Shown here: piece by piece, positions 10,531-18,847 of the stretch
Numbering within the stretch: the first letter of the stretch is position 1
How the letters are laid out: the number at the start of each line of letters is the position of its first letter
Notes under the pieces: model-generated
What the model was told of the DNA's origin: nothing
The model's input: only the letters and a program-made list of their open reading frames with translations
The model's database searches: none
Assembly: GCA_003244255.1 (NCBI GenBank)
Contig: QHCD01000057.1
Location: 1-32,721, forward strand
Direction of reading: 5' to 3'
DNA: 32,721 nt
From: Pseudonocardiales bacterium
GTDB taxonomy: Bacteria > Actinomycetota > Actinomycetes > Mycobacteriales > QHCD01
Program-made: the position numbers and the translations under genes

Positions 10531-11706
10531 TCACAGCACGTGTGGGACGACGACCTCGACCGTTGTGCCCTCGCCGGGGCGCGACGTCACCGACAGTTGC
10601 CCGCGCAGCAGCTGGACCCGGTCGGACATGCCGGCCAGTCCGTACCGGACAGCGTTGGAGTCGGCGCGTTCGGCGGTGGAGCGCACCGGCGGCGCCTCGA
10701 AGCCGAGACCGTCGTCGGCCACGGTAAGGACCACCGACCGGCCGTGCTTGATCAGCCGCACGACCGCCTTCGCCGCCTGCGCATGTTTACCGATGTTCGA
10801 GACGGCCTCCTGTGCGATGCGAAACAGCGCAGTCTCCACATGCTCGGGCAGGTCGAGTTCCTGGGCGTCGACGTCGACCCGCAGGTTCGGGATGGCATGC
10901 GCCATGCTGGCCAGGCCCGCAGCCAGACCCAGGTCGTCCAGGACGGGGCTGTGCAGGCCCGAGAGAGCACTGCGCGTCTCGGCAACGGCTAGGTCGGCGA
11001 GTTCGCGGGCCGCTCGCACCTGCTCGGCGACGTAGTCGACATCGCCTGCGCTCAGGGCGATCTCGGCCGCCGACAGGTGGAAGGCGAGGCTGGTGATCGC
11101 CTGCGTGACACCGTCGTGCAGGTCACCGGCGATCCGGCGCCGTTCGGCCTCCTGCGCCGCGACCGTCGAGTCGACGAGCCGTTCCCAGGACCGCTCGACC
11201 TCGACGAGGGTGCCGGCCGACCGATCGAGTTCGATCCGCAACGCGACCAGGTCGGCCACCCGCTGAACGGCGTCGATGTCGTCGGCGGTGAACTCCCTGC
11301 GGGCGCGGCTGTGCACGGCGAGCACGGCGTCGCAGGCCTCCCCCTGTCCGCGCGCGGGAACGCAGAGTCTCGACACGGTCTCACCAGCGCGCAGCCCGAG
11401 CAGCGCGCGGTGCCTTGGATTGCGCGGGTTATCGTCGACCAGCACCACGGCGATCCGATCGGCAACCACCCGCCCTGTCACGCCGAAACCGCGGGGCAAC
11501 CGCAGCGGATCAGCGCCGAGCGCCTGCTCGGGATGCCCGGCGACGGCGACCAGATCGCCGCCGCTACCGGTGCGCAGGACAAGACAGCCGTCGGCCGCCA
11601 GCGTTTCGGTGAGCAGCCGGGCGATACCTGCAAGGACCTGCTGCAGGTCCGGCTCGCCGACGACGAGATCCGTCGCGGCGGTCAGCAGGTCGACATCGCG
11701 ATTCAA
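10531..11706 (-). CDS. GAF-domain sensor histidine kinase (NarL-partner type)
   Basis: Encodes 391 aa from TTG at 11706. The start overlaps the TGA of the upstream regulator (TTGA), and GGGAGGG lies about 9 bases upstream. Residues ~10-160 form a GAF domain (LQQVLAGIARLLTETLAADG, later VSRLCVPARGQGEACDAVLA). A linker helix leads to the HisKA_3 dimerisation box ERRRIAGDLHDGVTQAITSL with phospho-acceptor H197. The ATPase domain has the N-box IAQEAVSNIGKHA, the G1 motif VADDGLGF and the final YGLAGMSDRVQLLRGQLS. No membrane segment is seen, so it is a cytosolic sensor of a small ligand or redox state. It is paired with the adjacent response regulator, which is frameshifted. The cue is unknown; the location suggests a link to carbon fixation. 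Confidence 0.93.
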   Translation of the reverse strand: MNRDVDLLTAATDLVVGEPDLQQVLAGIARLLTETLAADGCLVLRTGSGGDLVAVAGHPEQALGADPLRLPRGFGVTGRVVADRIAVVLVDDNPRNPRHRALLGLRAGETVSRLCVPARGQGEACDAVLAVHSRARREFTADDIDAVQRVADLVALRIELDRSAGTLVEVERSWERLVDSTVAAQEAERRRIAGDLHDGVTQAITSLAFHLSAAEIALSAGDVDYVAEQVRAARELADLAVAETRSALSGLHSPVLDDLGLAAGLASMAHAIPNLRVDVDAQELDLPEHVETALFRIAQEAVSNIGKHAQAAKAVVRLIKHGRSVVLTVADDGLGFEAPPVRSTAERADSNAVRYGLAGMSDRVQLLRGQLSVTSRPGEGTTVEVVVPHVL

Positions 11707-12358
11707 TGGAACAGACCCTCCCGCAGCGCGGTCGCCACCGCCGCTCCGCGGTCGCCGACCTCCAGCTTGCGGTACACACCGCGCAGGTGCGTCTTGACCG
11801 TGTCGTCGCTGACGACCAATCGCACGGCAATCGCCTTGTTGGACAGGCCGGCCACCAGCAGCGCGAGCACCTCGCTCTCCCGCTGCGTAAGCCCGAGCCG
11901 GGCACCGGGCCAGAACTCGCCGCTGTGTAGATGCGCTGCCGATGCCGCGACCCGACCGGCGAGCGTCGCGTCGATGACGATCTCGCCGGCGCGCACATTG
12001 ACCAGATGCCGCACGAGCTCGTGACCGCCGACGCGCTTGAGCAGGTAACCCGATGCGCCGGCCCGCAGCGCCTGGTAGAGGTACTGCTCGTCGTCGTAGA
12101 CGGTGAGGAAGACGACCCTGGTACCAGGGGACGCCGTGAGAATTGCCGAGCACACGTCCAGGCCGCTGCTCTGGCGCAACCGCACGTCGCACAGCACGAC
12201 GTCCGGGCGGTCCTTGCGCGCCGCCGCTACGGCGTCGTCAGGTTCCGAGGCGGTGCCGACGACCGCACCTGATCGGCGAACCGGGACAGCATCGCGATCA
12301 GCCCGTGCAGCACCACCTCGTGGTCGTCGACCAGGAGCACCCGAATGGGCGTTGGCAT
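11703..12358 (-). pseudogene. NarL/LuxR-type response regulator with a frameshift in the receiver domain
   Basis: From ATG at 12358 the frame reads MPTPIRVLLVDDHEVVLHGL and continues to LSRFADQVR. The expected continuation, VVGTASEPDDAVAAARKDRP, lies one frame away, and the breakpoint is near 12263-12270. Restoring one base there (for example CGG to CGGG on the minus strand) would join the parts into a normal ~218-aa regulator. It would have the receiver Asp in DVVLCDVRLRQSSG, the switch region TVYDDEQYLYQALRAGASGY, and the LuxR helix-turn-helix around LTQRESEVLALLVAGLSNKA. It is either a pseudogene or a sequencing error. If the break is real, the partner kinase has lost its output. Confidence 0.85.
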
Positions 12359-12483
12359 GCCTGCACGGTAGTGGCTGCGGAAAGCGGCCGACGGCGCCAG
12401 CGCCGCCGGGATCACCCCGACGACCACCCGACGGGGTGAGACGCACCCGCGACGAATCGCCTACGGTCTGATCAGGGCGCCCG

Positions 12484-13461
12484 ATGCCGGCGCCGGATGG
12501 GATTGCCGTGCCGGACAAGCAGATGAGGATGACCCGGTCGCGCCCGCCGGTCGCGCCCGCGCAGCGACCGGTCATGCTCGCGATCGGTGGCGACAGCGCT
12601 TCGGGCAAGACGACCCTCGCGCAGGGCCTCGTCGAAGCCATGGGCGAGGACCGGTGCACATCGATCTGCGTCGACGACTACCACCGATACGATCGCGAGG
12701 AGCGACGAGATCTGCCGTTCACGCCGGTGCACCCGGACTGCAACTACATCGACATCATGGAGCAGCACCTGCAGATGCTGGCAACGGGTCAGCCGATCCT
12801 GAAGCCGGTCTACGACCACAGCACCGGCAGCCTGATCCGGCCGGAGTACGTTCAACCGCGCCAGTTCATCATCATCGAGGGGCTGTTTTCGCTGTTCAGC
12901 AAGCTCTCTCGAGCGTGCATCGACATCAGCGTCTTCCTCGATCCACCGGAGGAGATCCGGCGGGAGTGGAAGGTGCGGCGTGATACGTCCAACCGCGGCT
13001 ACACCCCGGAGCAGGTCGTCGACGAACTCGACCGGCGGGAATCGGAATCCGCGGAGTTCATCCGCCCGCAACGGCGGTATGCCGACATCGTCGTCCGGTT
13101 CGCGCCGGTGGCGGGTCGAGACGATCCGCCCGACACGCCGCTGTCAGCGGAGGTGCTGCTGCGCCCGACGATCGAGCACCCGCCCTTGAGCCATGTGCTC
13201 AGCGCGGACAACCGTACGGCGATGCACCTGAAGATCATCCGCGACAACGACGGCACGCCCGTCGATTGCCTGCACGTGCACGGTCATGCCGCGCCGGAGG
13301 ACATCCAACTGCTGGAGAAGACGATCTGGACCGGCGTCGCGGACCGGCGGGAGATGCCGAGCGGGCTCGGCTCGCTCGGACCCGGCCGTCGGAGCGAGCC
13401 GCTCGCGATGACCCAGCTGCTGCTGCTCTACCACCTGATGCAGGAGGTCTATCAGGGCTGA
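12484..13461 (+). CDS. prk: Phosphoribulokinase
   Basis: Encodes up to 325 aa. The PRK/uridine kinase fold is clear: P-loop AIGGDSASGKTTLA (residues ~33-46), then CVDDYHRYDREERRD, the HPDCNYIDIMEQHLQML region, KPVYDHSTG and the Walker B-like FIIIEGLFSLF. The RREWKVRRDTSNRGYTPEQV block matches the RuBP-forming kinase. It phosphorylates ribulose-5-phosphate with ATP to give the CO2 acceptor RuBP, supplying RuBisCO. Three starts are possible: ATG 12484, GTG 12508 (GGATGGGA 5 bases upstream) and ATG 12523. The family domain starts after all of them. It is divergent from the two-component genes across about 125 bp. It may be controlled by CbbR or by the two-component system, but no site was identified. 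Confidence 0.94.
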   Translation: MPAPDGIAVPDKQMRMTRSRPPVAPAQRPVMLAIGGDSASGKTTLAQGLVEAMGEDRCTSICVDDYHRYDREERRDLPFTPVHPDCNYIDIMEQHLQMLATGQPILKPVYDHSTGSLIRPEYVQPRQFIIIEGLFSLFSKLSRACIDISVFLDPPEEIRREWKVRRDTSNRGYTPEQVVDELDRRESESAEFIRPQRRYADIVVRFAPVAGRDDPPDTPLSAEVLLRPTIEHPPLSHVLSADNRTAMHLKIIRDNDGTPVDCLHVHGHAAPEDIQLLEKTIWTGVADRREMPSGLGSLGPGRRSEPLAMTQLLLLYHLMQEVYQG

Positions 13462-13494
13462 GCACGTACGTGCCGCGCCCGCCGCCTAGGCGGC
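13462..13494. other. Two adjacent perfect palindromes after prk
   Basis: GCACGTACGTGC (13462-13473) and GCCGCCTAGGCGGC (13481-13494) are perfect palindromes directly after the prk stop and just before the GNAT-like gene. They may terminate prk or bind a regulator of the next gene; nothing decides between these. Confidence 0.45.
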
Positions 13495-13499
13495 AGACT

Positions 13500-14234
13500 G
13501 TGCTTGTGCCGGCCAGCGATCTTGCCGAGATGATCGGTGCCGACTGTGTGTGGGCAGCGGGGTTGATGCAACGCCGGCGCGAGACGTACGCCTCCTACGC
13601 TCCGGTGTTCTGGCGACCGGCCGACGACGCCACCCCGCTGCACATGAGGTTTCTCCAACGCCAGATCGCCCGCGACGACGTCGTCGGCCTTCGTACCGGC
13701 CACGGCTTCGTCATCGGTCAGCGCCACGGCGACGATGGGCTCGTCGACGACTTCGCCGTCGATGCCGATGAACGATGGCTAGACGACGGGCGTCGACTGC
13801 TCAACAGCGCGTGGAGGTCGCTGCGGGAAAAGGGCGCCGGTTCGCTGCGCGTGGTAAGCGCCGAGCGGGATCTGGGCAAGAACGCGCTGTTGGACTCCGT
13901 TGGCCTGTCGCTGGCCGAGCAGTGGTGGGTCAAGACCGTAACCCCGACAGACCACTTCGAACGGGGCGGCGCAGTCGACGGGGATGGGTTCAGCGCTCAC
14001 CTCGGTCCCGCACCCCCGGTCTACGATCCTGGCGGTCCGGTCCTTCTCCTGCGTCGAATCGACCCGGAAGTCCCGCTCGCGGCGCTGGAGCATCGGGCGG
14101 CGGCCTGGGGTGCGGTGCTGACCATCGTCCCGGAGCCTGCGGGTGATCCGCGGGCCGAGGAACTCCGAGCCAGCGGTTATGCGGTCGCATCCCAGTGGTT
14201 CCTTGGCGTTCCCCACGGTGCCGACGAGCGCTGA
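13500..14234 (+). CDS. GNAT-like acetyltransferase-fold protein
   Basis: Encodes 244 aa from GTG at 13500; a second GTG is at 13506. The middle (GHGFVIGQRHGDDGLVDDFA, then DERWLDDGRRLLNSAWRSLR) resembles a GNAT fold, with a beta-strand pair followed by the acetyl-CoA-binding helix and the segment AGSLRVVSAERDLGKNALLD, then VGLSLAEQWWVK. The N-terminal ~50 residues and C-terminal half (VLLLRRIDPEVPLAALEHRA) may be a second degenerate GNAT half. The substrate is unknown. The last 40 codons are part of a 195-bp direct repeat whose other copy is 4973 bp away. The gene is now followed by a relic of the lysE 3' end, not by the intact gene. Confidence 0.75.
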   Translation: MLVPASDLAEMIGADCVWAAGLMQRRRETYASYAPVFWRPADDATPLHMRFLQRQIARDDVVGLRTGHGFVIGQRHGDDGLVDDFAVDADERWLDDGRRLLNSAWRSLREKGAGSLRVVSAERDLGKNALLDSVGLSLAEQWWVKTVTPTDHFERGGAVDGDGFSAHLGPAPPVYDPGGPVLLLRRIDPEVPLAALEHRAAAWGAVLTIVPEPAGDPRAEELRASGYAVASQWFLGVPHGADER

Positions 14235-14308
14235 TCCTGGTCAGCGGGAGGTGACGGCCAGCTTCGCGCTGAGGGCGACGACCGAGACGGCGAATACCCG
14301 ACGTATGC
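14114..14308. repeat. Island-flanking direct repeat, left copy
   Basis: These 195 bp align gap-free to 19087-19281 with seven mismatches (about 96% identity, by eye). Five mismatches fall in the first 45 bp. The repeat contains the 3' end of the GNAT-like gene and, convergent to it, the 3' end of lysE. The island 14309-19086 lies between the copies. Confidence 0.95.
14241..14308 (-). pseudogene. 3' relic of the lysE gene
   Basis: The minus strand repeats the last ~22 codons and stop of the LysE exporter at 19214, with one substitution in this stretch. There is no upstream coding part. It is the lysE half of the duplicated convergent junction. Confidence 0.9.
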
Positions 14309-14632
14309 TGCCATCGCAGCGTGGCCCGGGGACCGCGTGGTTAATGGCTCGAACTCTTCGTTAGCAGCTCGCAATCCGTCGGCGACGAGCAGGCGGAGCC
14401 GGTAGCTGGCGACCCTGCGGACGCGGCTGGGCCAGGCGCGGGTCGCCGGCCTCGAGGCCAGCCGTTGGGCCCCGCGAGTTGGCGGTCGGGGAGAGCCTCG
14501 GGCGCCTTGCCAGAACCTATCGCGCAATGTGGCGTAACGGATCGCCCCCGCGCCATACCCAAGCGTTGGTCTGGCATGCAATGCTGTCATCGCCACTCGC
14601 TACTGCTGGAAACATGCCACGACCCGGTCGTG
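14309..14632. other. Left end of the island, no recognisable gene
   Basis: This is 324 bp between the direct repeat and the permease gene. Reading all frames, I see only arginine/proline-rich open frames typical of high-GC noise and no family motif. One minus-strand stretch (RVRRVASYRLRLLVADGL) looks mildly protein-like and could be a decayed fragment, but it cannot be assigned. Confidence 0.4.
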
Positions 14633-17299
14633 CTACCGGGTGCGCAGGACTGTTGCGGGGTTGGCGCGGTCCATCAGTCGCTGGGTGAGGACCGACGCGG
14701 TGACGATGAGCATGATCCCGGCGGCGCCGGTCGCCATGAGCGCGACGACTGGCCAGTGCAGCTCTGGCTGGGGCGGGAAGGTCGGATTGAGGTCGAATCG
14801 CCGCAGCACCAGTCTGGCGGCACCGATGGCGACGAGGGTGCCGACGAGCCAGCCATAGCCGACCAGTGTCGCGATTTCGATTACGACGGACGCGCGATGC
14901 GCACGGCAGGACAGGCCCATGCGGCTGCACAGCACGGAGGCGAGCTGGCGTCGTCGGATGCGCGCGGCGAGCGCGTAGGCCACCCCGGAGACCGCGACGA
15001 TGGCGGCGAGCATTCCCACCGTGCGCAGGTACTCGAAGATCCAGGTGATGGGCAGCAGGTCGGTGTGGTTGAGGAACGAGTTGGGATTGAGTTGGAGTGA
15101 AATGTCGACGTGCGCGCGGCGGAGAACGGCGAGCTCGTCAACGTACTGCGCATTCGTGGTCCACACTTCGGTGTCGACGTACACCGACAAGGGCAGGGGC
15201 GGAAGCGCAGCGCGGTTGACGACGAGCATCGGGAAATATCCATTTCGAAGCCCCGGGTAGACATCATTTGATCCGACGGCATCGATGCTCAACCGCTGGC
15301 CGCCGACGTCAACGACGCTAGGTGGCGGATCCGCGGCATTGATCCACAGCGCGGTCAGCCGACCATGGCGCGTTGGCGGATCGAGCCGACCGGTCATTGC
15401 TCGTTGCTGGTTGGTCATCGCAGCGAACATTCCGACCTGTCGAGGGTCGACGGCGAGTAGCTGCGCGGGCGACCCGTCCGCTGTGGCGTCGGCGGTGGAG
15501 ACCAGTGAGACGGCCGTTCCGTGCCCGCCCACGGACACCGGGCCCCCGGGCGCTTGTAATGTCTGCAGCGCGTGGTCGGCCCCAAGGTAGGTCGCATACT
15601 TCGACGTCACGCTGTTCTGAATCGATCCGGCCTGCACGTCGCTGTAGAGAAACAGCCCAACCGGAAGCGCAATGCCGATCACGAGGCCAACAGCGATGCT
15701 AGCCGAACCCGCGATGCGTCGAGCCGCCAAGAACACGCTGACCGTGCCACCACGAGTCACGCGCAGGATCGACGGAAACAGGCTCGCCAGCAACCGGCAC
15801 GACAGCAACGCCGCTCCAGCGAGCGCGAGCAACGGAAACGTCAGCACCGAGGAACTGATCTGCACGGCGCCGCGCACCTCCACGACCGCGGGTGTGCCCT
15901 GGATTGCCCGCTCGGCAGCCACTGCGCCGACCACCAGCGACAGTTCCCACGGTACCAAACGCAACGCGTGTCGCGGCGCACGACGACCGCCCCGCTCCCG
16001 ACCCACGGCGGCGCCGATCGCCGCGATAGCCAGCAGTGCTGCCACCCAGCCGGCGCCCGTCACCGCAAGCGCATGCACGCCGGCGTTCGGTTCGAGGGTC
16101 GTCGACGGTCCAACGTGGCGGACGAACGGCACAGCGACGAACCAGCCGAGCGTGGAGCCGATCGTGATGGCCGGAGCCAATTCGAGGCCAGCCCTTACTG
16201 CACACGCGAGCGGACCAATGCCACGAGAAACCAGCAAACTCAGTTCGGCACTACGCCGCACCGACCAGAACGCGCCCGCTGCAACCACCAGCAACAGCGC
16301 AATCAACGCGGCCGCGATGTCGATCGGAACGGTCGGGCCGCGCAACCCCGAGCGCACGAGTTGGGCATGATCGAGCAGGTGTGGAAGACCAGGATCCGAC
16401 TGCAGCGCCAGACCAGCGGGCGCATAGTTGTCCGAGTAACGGACGTCGCTCAGCGTCACTCCGGTCGCCTCCACCGCGTGGGCCGCGGCGGCACCGGCAC
16501 GGATATCCCGACGAACCTCCGGCGCGGAAACGTGACTGATTTGGATCGGTGAATACCACGACGCATCACCCGAATCCGTCGACATGATGAACGTCGTTAG
16601 ATCAGGCACAATAAACAATGCCGACGACGTCGAACTGCTCAAGTAGCTGGTCCACGCAGACCAGTATCGCGGCACCGCGCCGACCTGACGACCCACAATG
16701 TCTGCATACACACCCCCGACTGCGAACCGATGACCGTCCAGCGTGCGAATGACGTCGCCCGCGCGAAGGTCGCTGCCAGCCGCCACACTCTCCGGAATCC
16801 AAACGCCACGCCGCCCGCTCGGCGTCAACCGGACGACGTGAGACAACGCACCCGGGCGGTAGAAAAGGCTGGCCGAATTCGTCGAGGCTCCCGGTGCCAA
16901 AGCCAATGCGATCGTCTCGCCAACGACAAGATACGGCGGCGGCAAGCCTCGCCGGCTCATGGCGGAGCTGACGATCTTGTCCTCGGCGCGAATCCCCACC
17001 GTCGCCCCGAGACCAGGGAAGAACGCACCCTGCGGCGCCTGACCCGCCGGAACGAGACCGACCTGCCCAGCCTGCGGCGGTGCATTTCCCGCCGCGGCAT
17101 GTAAATCAGCGCTCGCCGCCGAGGACAGAAACAACGGCCCCGACGACGCCGCGATGGCGAGAATCGCGGCCGCAACCACTACCGCCAAGAACACAGCAGG
17201 CAACCTGACCAACAGCAGTGGAGCCCGAGTCCACGGGGGCGTGCCGGCCCAACCGGCACCGGACCGAGCGCGACCGCGATCAAGTCTCATTGCCGGCAC
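14633..17299 (-). CDS. FtsX-like ABC transporter permease
   Basis: Encodes 888 aa from GTG at 17299, with GGGAG about 7 bases upstream. An N-terminal membrane segment (LLLVRLPAVFLAVVVAAAIL) is followed by a ~270-residue extracytoplasmic domain. A block of membrane helices comes next (IDIAAALIALLLVVAAGAFW), then a second large external domain. The last three helices end in the motif NPATVLRTR, typical of FtsX-family permeases. The two-module layout fits MacB/LolC-type systems, which do mechanical work on the periplasmic side rather than translocating through a channel. No ATPase gene lies nearby, so an ATPase from elsewhere would be needed. It starts 113 bp after the Cys-rich peptide gene and probably belongs to the same operon. 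Its role could be export, release or immunity for that peptide. Confidence 0.85.
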   Translation of the reverse strand: MPAMRLDRGRARSGAGWAGTPPWTRAPLLLVRLPAVFLAVVVAAAILAIAASSGPLFLSSAASADLHAAAGNAPPQAGQVGLVPAGQAPQGAFFPGLGATVGIRAEDKIVSSAMSRRGLPPPYLVVGETIALALAPGASTNSASLFYRPGALSHVVRLTPSGRRGVWIPESVAAGSDLRAGDVIRTLDGHRFAVGGVYADIVGRQVGAVPRYWSAWTSYLSSSTSSALFIVPDLTTFIMSTDSGDASWYSPIQISHVSAPEVRRDIRAGAAAAHAVEATGVTLSDVRYSDNYAPAGLALQSDPGLPHLLDHAQLVRSGLRGPTVPIDIAAALIALLLVVAAGAFWSVRRSAELSLLVSRGIGPLACAVRAGLELAPAITIGSTLGWFVAVPFVRHVGPSTTLEPNAGVHALAVTGAGWVAALLAIAAIGAAVGRERGGRRAPRHALRLVPWELSLVVGAVAAERAIQGTPAVVEVRGAVQISSSVLTFPLLALAGAALLSCRLLASLFPSILRVTRGGTVSVFLAARRIAGSASIAVGLVIGIALPVGLFLYSDVQAGSIQNSVTSKYATYLGADHALQTLQAPGGPVSVGGHGTAVSLVSTADATADGSPAQLLAVDPRQVGMFAAMTNQQRAMTGRLDPPTRHGRLTALWINAADPPPSVVDVGGQRLSIDAVGSNDVYPGLRNGYFPMLVVNRAALPPLPLSVYVDTEVWTTNAQYVDELAVLRRAHVDISLQLNPNSFLNHTDLLPITWIFEYLRTVGMLAAIVAVSGVAYALAARIRRRQLASVLCSRMGLSCRAHRASVVIEIATLVGYGWLVGTLVAIGAARLVLRRFDLNPTFPPQPELHWPVVALMATGAAGIMLIVTASVLTQRLMDRANPATVLRTR

Positions 17300-17412
17300 C
17301 GCGGGCTCCCGTCAGCGAGAACGTCGCCACACAGGCACCGCGCACCGCCGCACATCCGAGTGGTACGCCCGCACCCGGATCTGAGCGGTCGCCGCCGAAG
17401 GTCGACCGTGCG

Positions 17413-17715
17413 TCAGCAACCTGACTGGAAGCTATAGCAGCTTCCCCGGAAAGTGACGCATCCTGTGCAGTAGGCACTGCATGATGAGGTGCAGTAGTAG
17501 TTTACCTTCGAGCCGCACGTGCTCGTCGGACAATGAGCGGTATCGACGCAGCATCGAACACTTACCGCCCCGTTCGGCCCCGGTCGGTCCGTGCGGGCAG
17601 GCGATCTGGTGCTCGCCGCAGCGACGCCAGGAACCAGTACAAACCCCGCAGCCGCTCCGACCGTTCTACCAAGGTGCCCGAGGAACGTCCTTCGCGTTCT
17701 GCCGACATCCGTCAC
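17413..17715 (-). CDS. Tat-exported ten-cysteine small protein (novel)
   Basis: Encodes 100 aa from GTG at 17715 with a strong ribosome site (AGGGGG, 6-base spacing). Residues 7-13 (TRRTFLG) are a twin-arginine motif, followed by a hydrophobic stretch (VGAAAGFVLVPGVAAA) with likely cleavage near residue 34. The mature part is a short Pro/Arg-rich spacer followed by a 46-residue core with ten cysteines (55, 56, 62, 67, 75, 79, 83, 86, 93 and 100), the last being the C-terminal residue. An even number allows five disulfides. Directly upstream are MauE-like and thioredoxin-like genes, suited to making those disulfides. It resembles methylamine dehydrogenase light chain in neighbours and Cys-richness, but the mature part has no Trp, so no TTQ cofactor is possible. 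Function unknown; a toxin, signal or redox protein is possible. Confidence 0.82.
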   Translation of the reverse strand: MTDVGRTRRTFLGHLGRTVGAAAGFVLVPGVAAASTRSPARTDRPGPNGAVSVRCCVDTAHCPTSTCGSKVNYYCTSSCSAYCTGCVTFRGSCYSFQSGC

Positions 17716-17742
17716 TTCTTTCCCCCTAACATCGTAGTTGAC

Positions 17743-18321
17743 CTACCAGCTAATCGCATTACCATTCCTCGCATCGGAACTCTCCGCCATCAGCCGCAGA
17801 TCGCCCACGTTTGCAGGTATCGAAACGCGAGCTATCTGTGAGTTCGCATCGACCAATATCGCGGCGGGCGTTAGTGAGCTTCCGAAGGCAGTAGCCATGG
17901 ACGAGTCATGGTCCACAGCCACGACGATCGGCTCTGGTAGACCATGATCGTATTCACGCATCGTGTCCTTCAGGGCAACGATCAGCACGGGGAGCTCCCT
18001 CAGCCAGCCAACGTCTCTGAGCTCCTGTAATATTCGTTCGCATGGTTCACACTCGGGCGACAAGAACGCCATGAGGTACTCGCGGGATGAGGGAAGTCTG
18101 CCCTGGATAGGCGCATTAGCGACCTGTTCCAGGCGCGGAGCACGACTGCCTTCGGCGAACGCGGCCGATGGCTCGACCGACACCTGTCCAGATGCCGATT
18201 CGATTCGGTCAAGAGCGTCCTGAGTCCGCCGCAAGAACCCAAGGATAAGAAAAGCGAGAACACCGACAGCTGTTGCCAAGACAATAAAACCCAGCTTCCA
18301 GGCGTCACTCACCTCAAGCAC
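17743..18321 (-). CDS. Membrane-anchored thioredoxin-like protein (MauD/TlpA-like)
   Basis: Encodes 192 aa from GTG at 18321, overlapping the MauE-like gene by 8 bp. One N-terminal membrane anchor (LGFIVLATAVGVLAFLILGF) is followed by a linker and a thioredoxin-fold domain. That domain has the active site SPECEPCERI (Cys91 and Cys94) and a cis-proline loop, SSLTPAAILVD (Pro152). The fold would face the outside of the membrane. By analogy with MauD, it probably exchanges disulfides with a partner exported protein, here most likely the ten-Cys peptide encoded 27 bp downstream. The MauE-like protein would recycle it. Codon use looks less GC-biased than in the flanking genes, fitting an acquired segment. 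Confidence 0.85.
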   Translation of the reverse strand: MLEVSDAWKLGFIVLATAVGVLAFLILGFLRRTQDALDRIESASGQVSVEPSAAFAEGSRAPRLEQVANAPIQGRLPSSREYLMAFLSPECEPCERILQELRDVGWLRELPVLIVALKDTMREYDHGLPEPIVVAVDHDSSMATAFGSSLTPAAILVDANSQIARVSIPANVGDLRLMAESSDARNGNAISW

Positions 18322-18847
18322 CGCCCTTCATAGCGGTGACGAGGTGCAGACGCCGAGTCAATCTAGCCACCAGTACAACGTCGGCGTAACACAGCAACGC
18401 GACCAGCACTGATAGGTCGACTGCAGCGATAGCATCAGCACCCGCGACCGAGCCCGCGCCTACGTACGCGATGACACAGAGCAGGAGCAGCGCCAGGTTC
18501 CGGCAAACGAGGCGCCAGGTGACTGCGTCCTTTCGCACCAGTGAATGGCAGCCGCAGGCGATGTGGCGCCCGCGCAGCAAGTTGATCATCGCGGCAGCGG
18601 TAAAGATGCACAGAACAGCCGCAGCGGACGTCGCGGCGGCACGCGCGAAGATGTGGGCAAGCAGCATCGACCCCAAGAGTGCTTCGATCGCTGGGACGGT
18701 CGGCGCGACCCAGGCTACGACCGTCCGCGGGAGAATCTGGTAGCGAAGTAGCGTCTCATGAAATCGACGGAGGTTCGCCAGTATGCCGACGGCGGAGTAA
18801 ACGAAGGTCAAGCCGATTACCGCCGACGCCACCGCGCTGGGGATCAT
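18314..18847 (-). CDS. MauE/DoxX-like redox-associated membrane protein
   Basis: Encodes 177 aa from ATG at 18847. Four or five membrane helices are visible (VASAVIGLTFVYSAVGILA; ALLGSMLLAHIF; TSAAAVLCIFTAAAMINL; LALLLLCVIAYVGAG; LSVLVALLCYADVVLVA). The conserved MauE-type loop GRHIACGCHSL (CGC at residues 98-100) lies between helices. In methylamine dehydrogenase clusters MauE works with MauD in disulfide formation of the light chain, and related proteins pair with other exported cysteine proteins. This is the first gene of the island operon and its stop overlaps the thioredoxin-like gene. The family assignment is good; the partner assignment is inferred from gene order. Confidence 0.87.
   Translation of the reverse strand: MIPSAVASAVIGLTFVYSAVGILANLRRFHETLLRYQILPRTVVAWVAPTVPAIEALLGSMLLAHIFARAAATSAAAVLCIFTAAAMINLLRGRHIACGCHSLVRKDAVTWRLVCRNLALLLLCVIAYVGAGSVAGADAIAAVDLSVLVALLCYADVVLVARLTRRLHLVTAMKGGA

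Noticed and set aside
11703..12358. Programmed frameshift in the response regulator
   Set aside because: No slippery heptamer or downstream stimulator is apparent at the break, and receiver domains are not known to use frameshifting. A lesion or sequencing error is simpler.
14309..14632. Possible decayed gene at the left end of the island
   Set aside because: Open frames exist on both strands but none carries a recognisable motif, ribosome site or consistent codon pattern.
17413..17715. Methylamine dehydrogenase light chain
   Set aside because: The neighbours (MauE- and MauD-like) and Cys-richness suggested it, but the mature sequence has no Trp to form the TTQ cofactor and no heavy-chain gene is nearby.
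17413..17715. Lanthipeptide or other modified-peptide precursor
   Set aside because: No LanB/LanC/LanM, radical SAM, YcaO or protease gene is in the island. The leader is a Tat signal, and the redox partners fit disulfides better.
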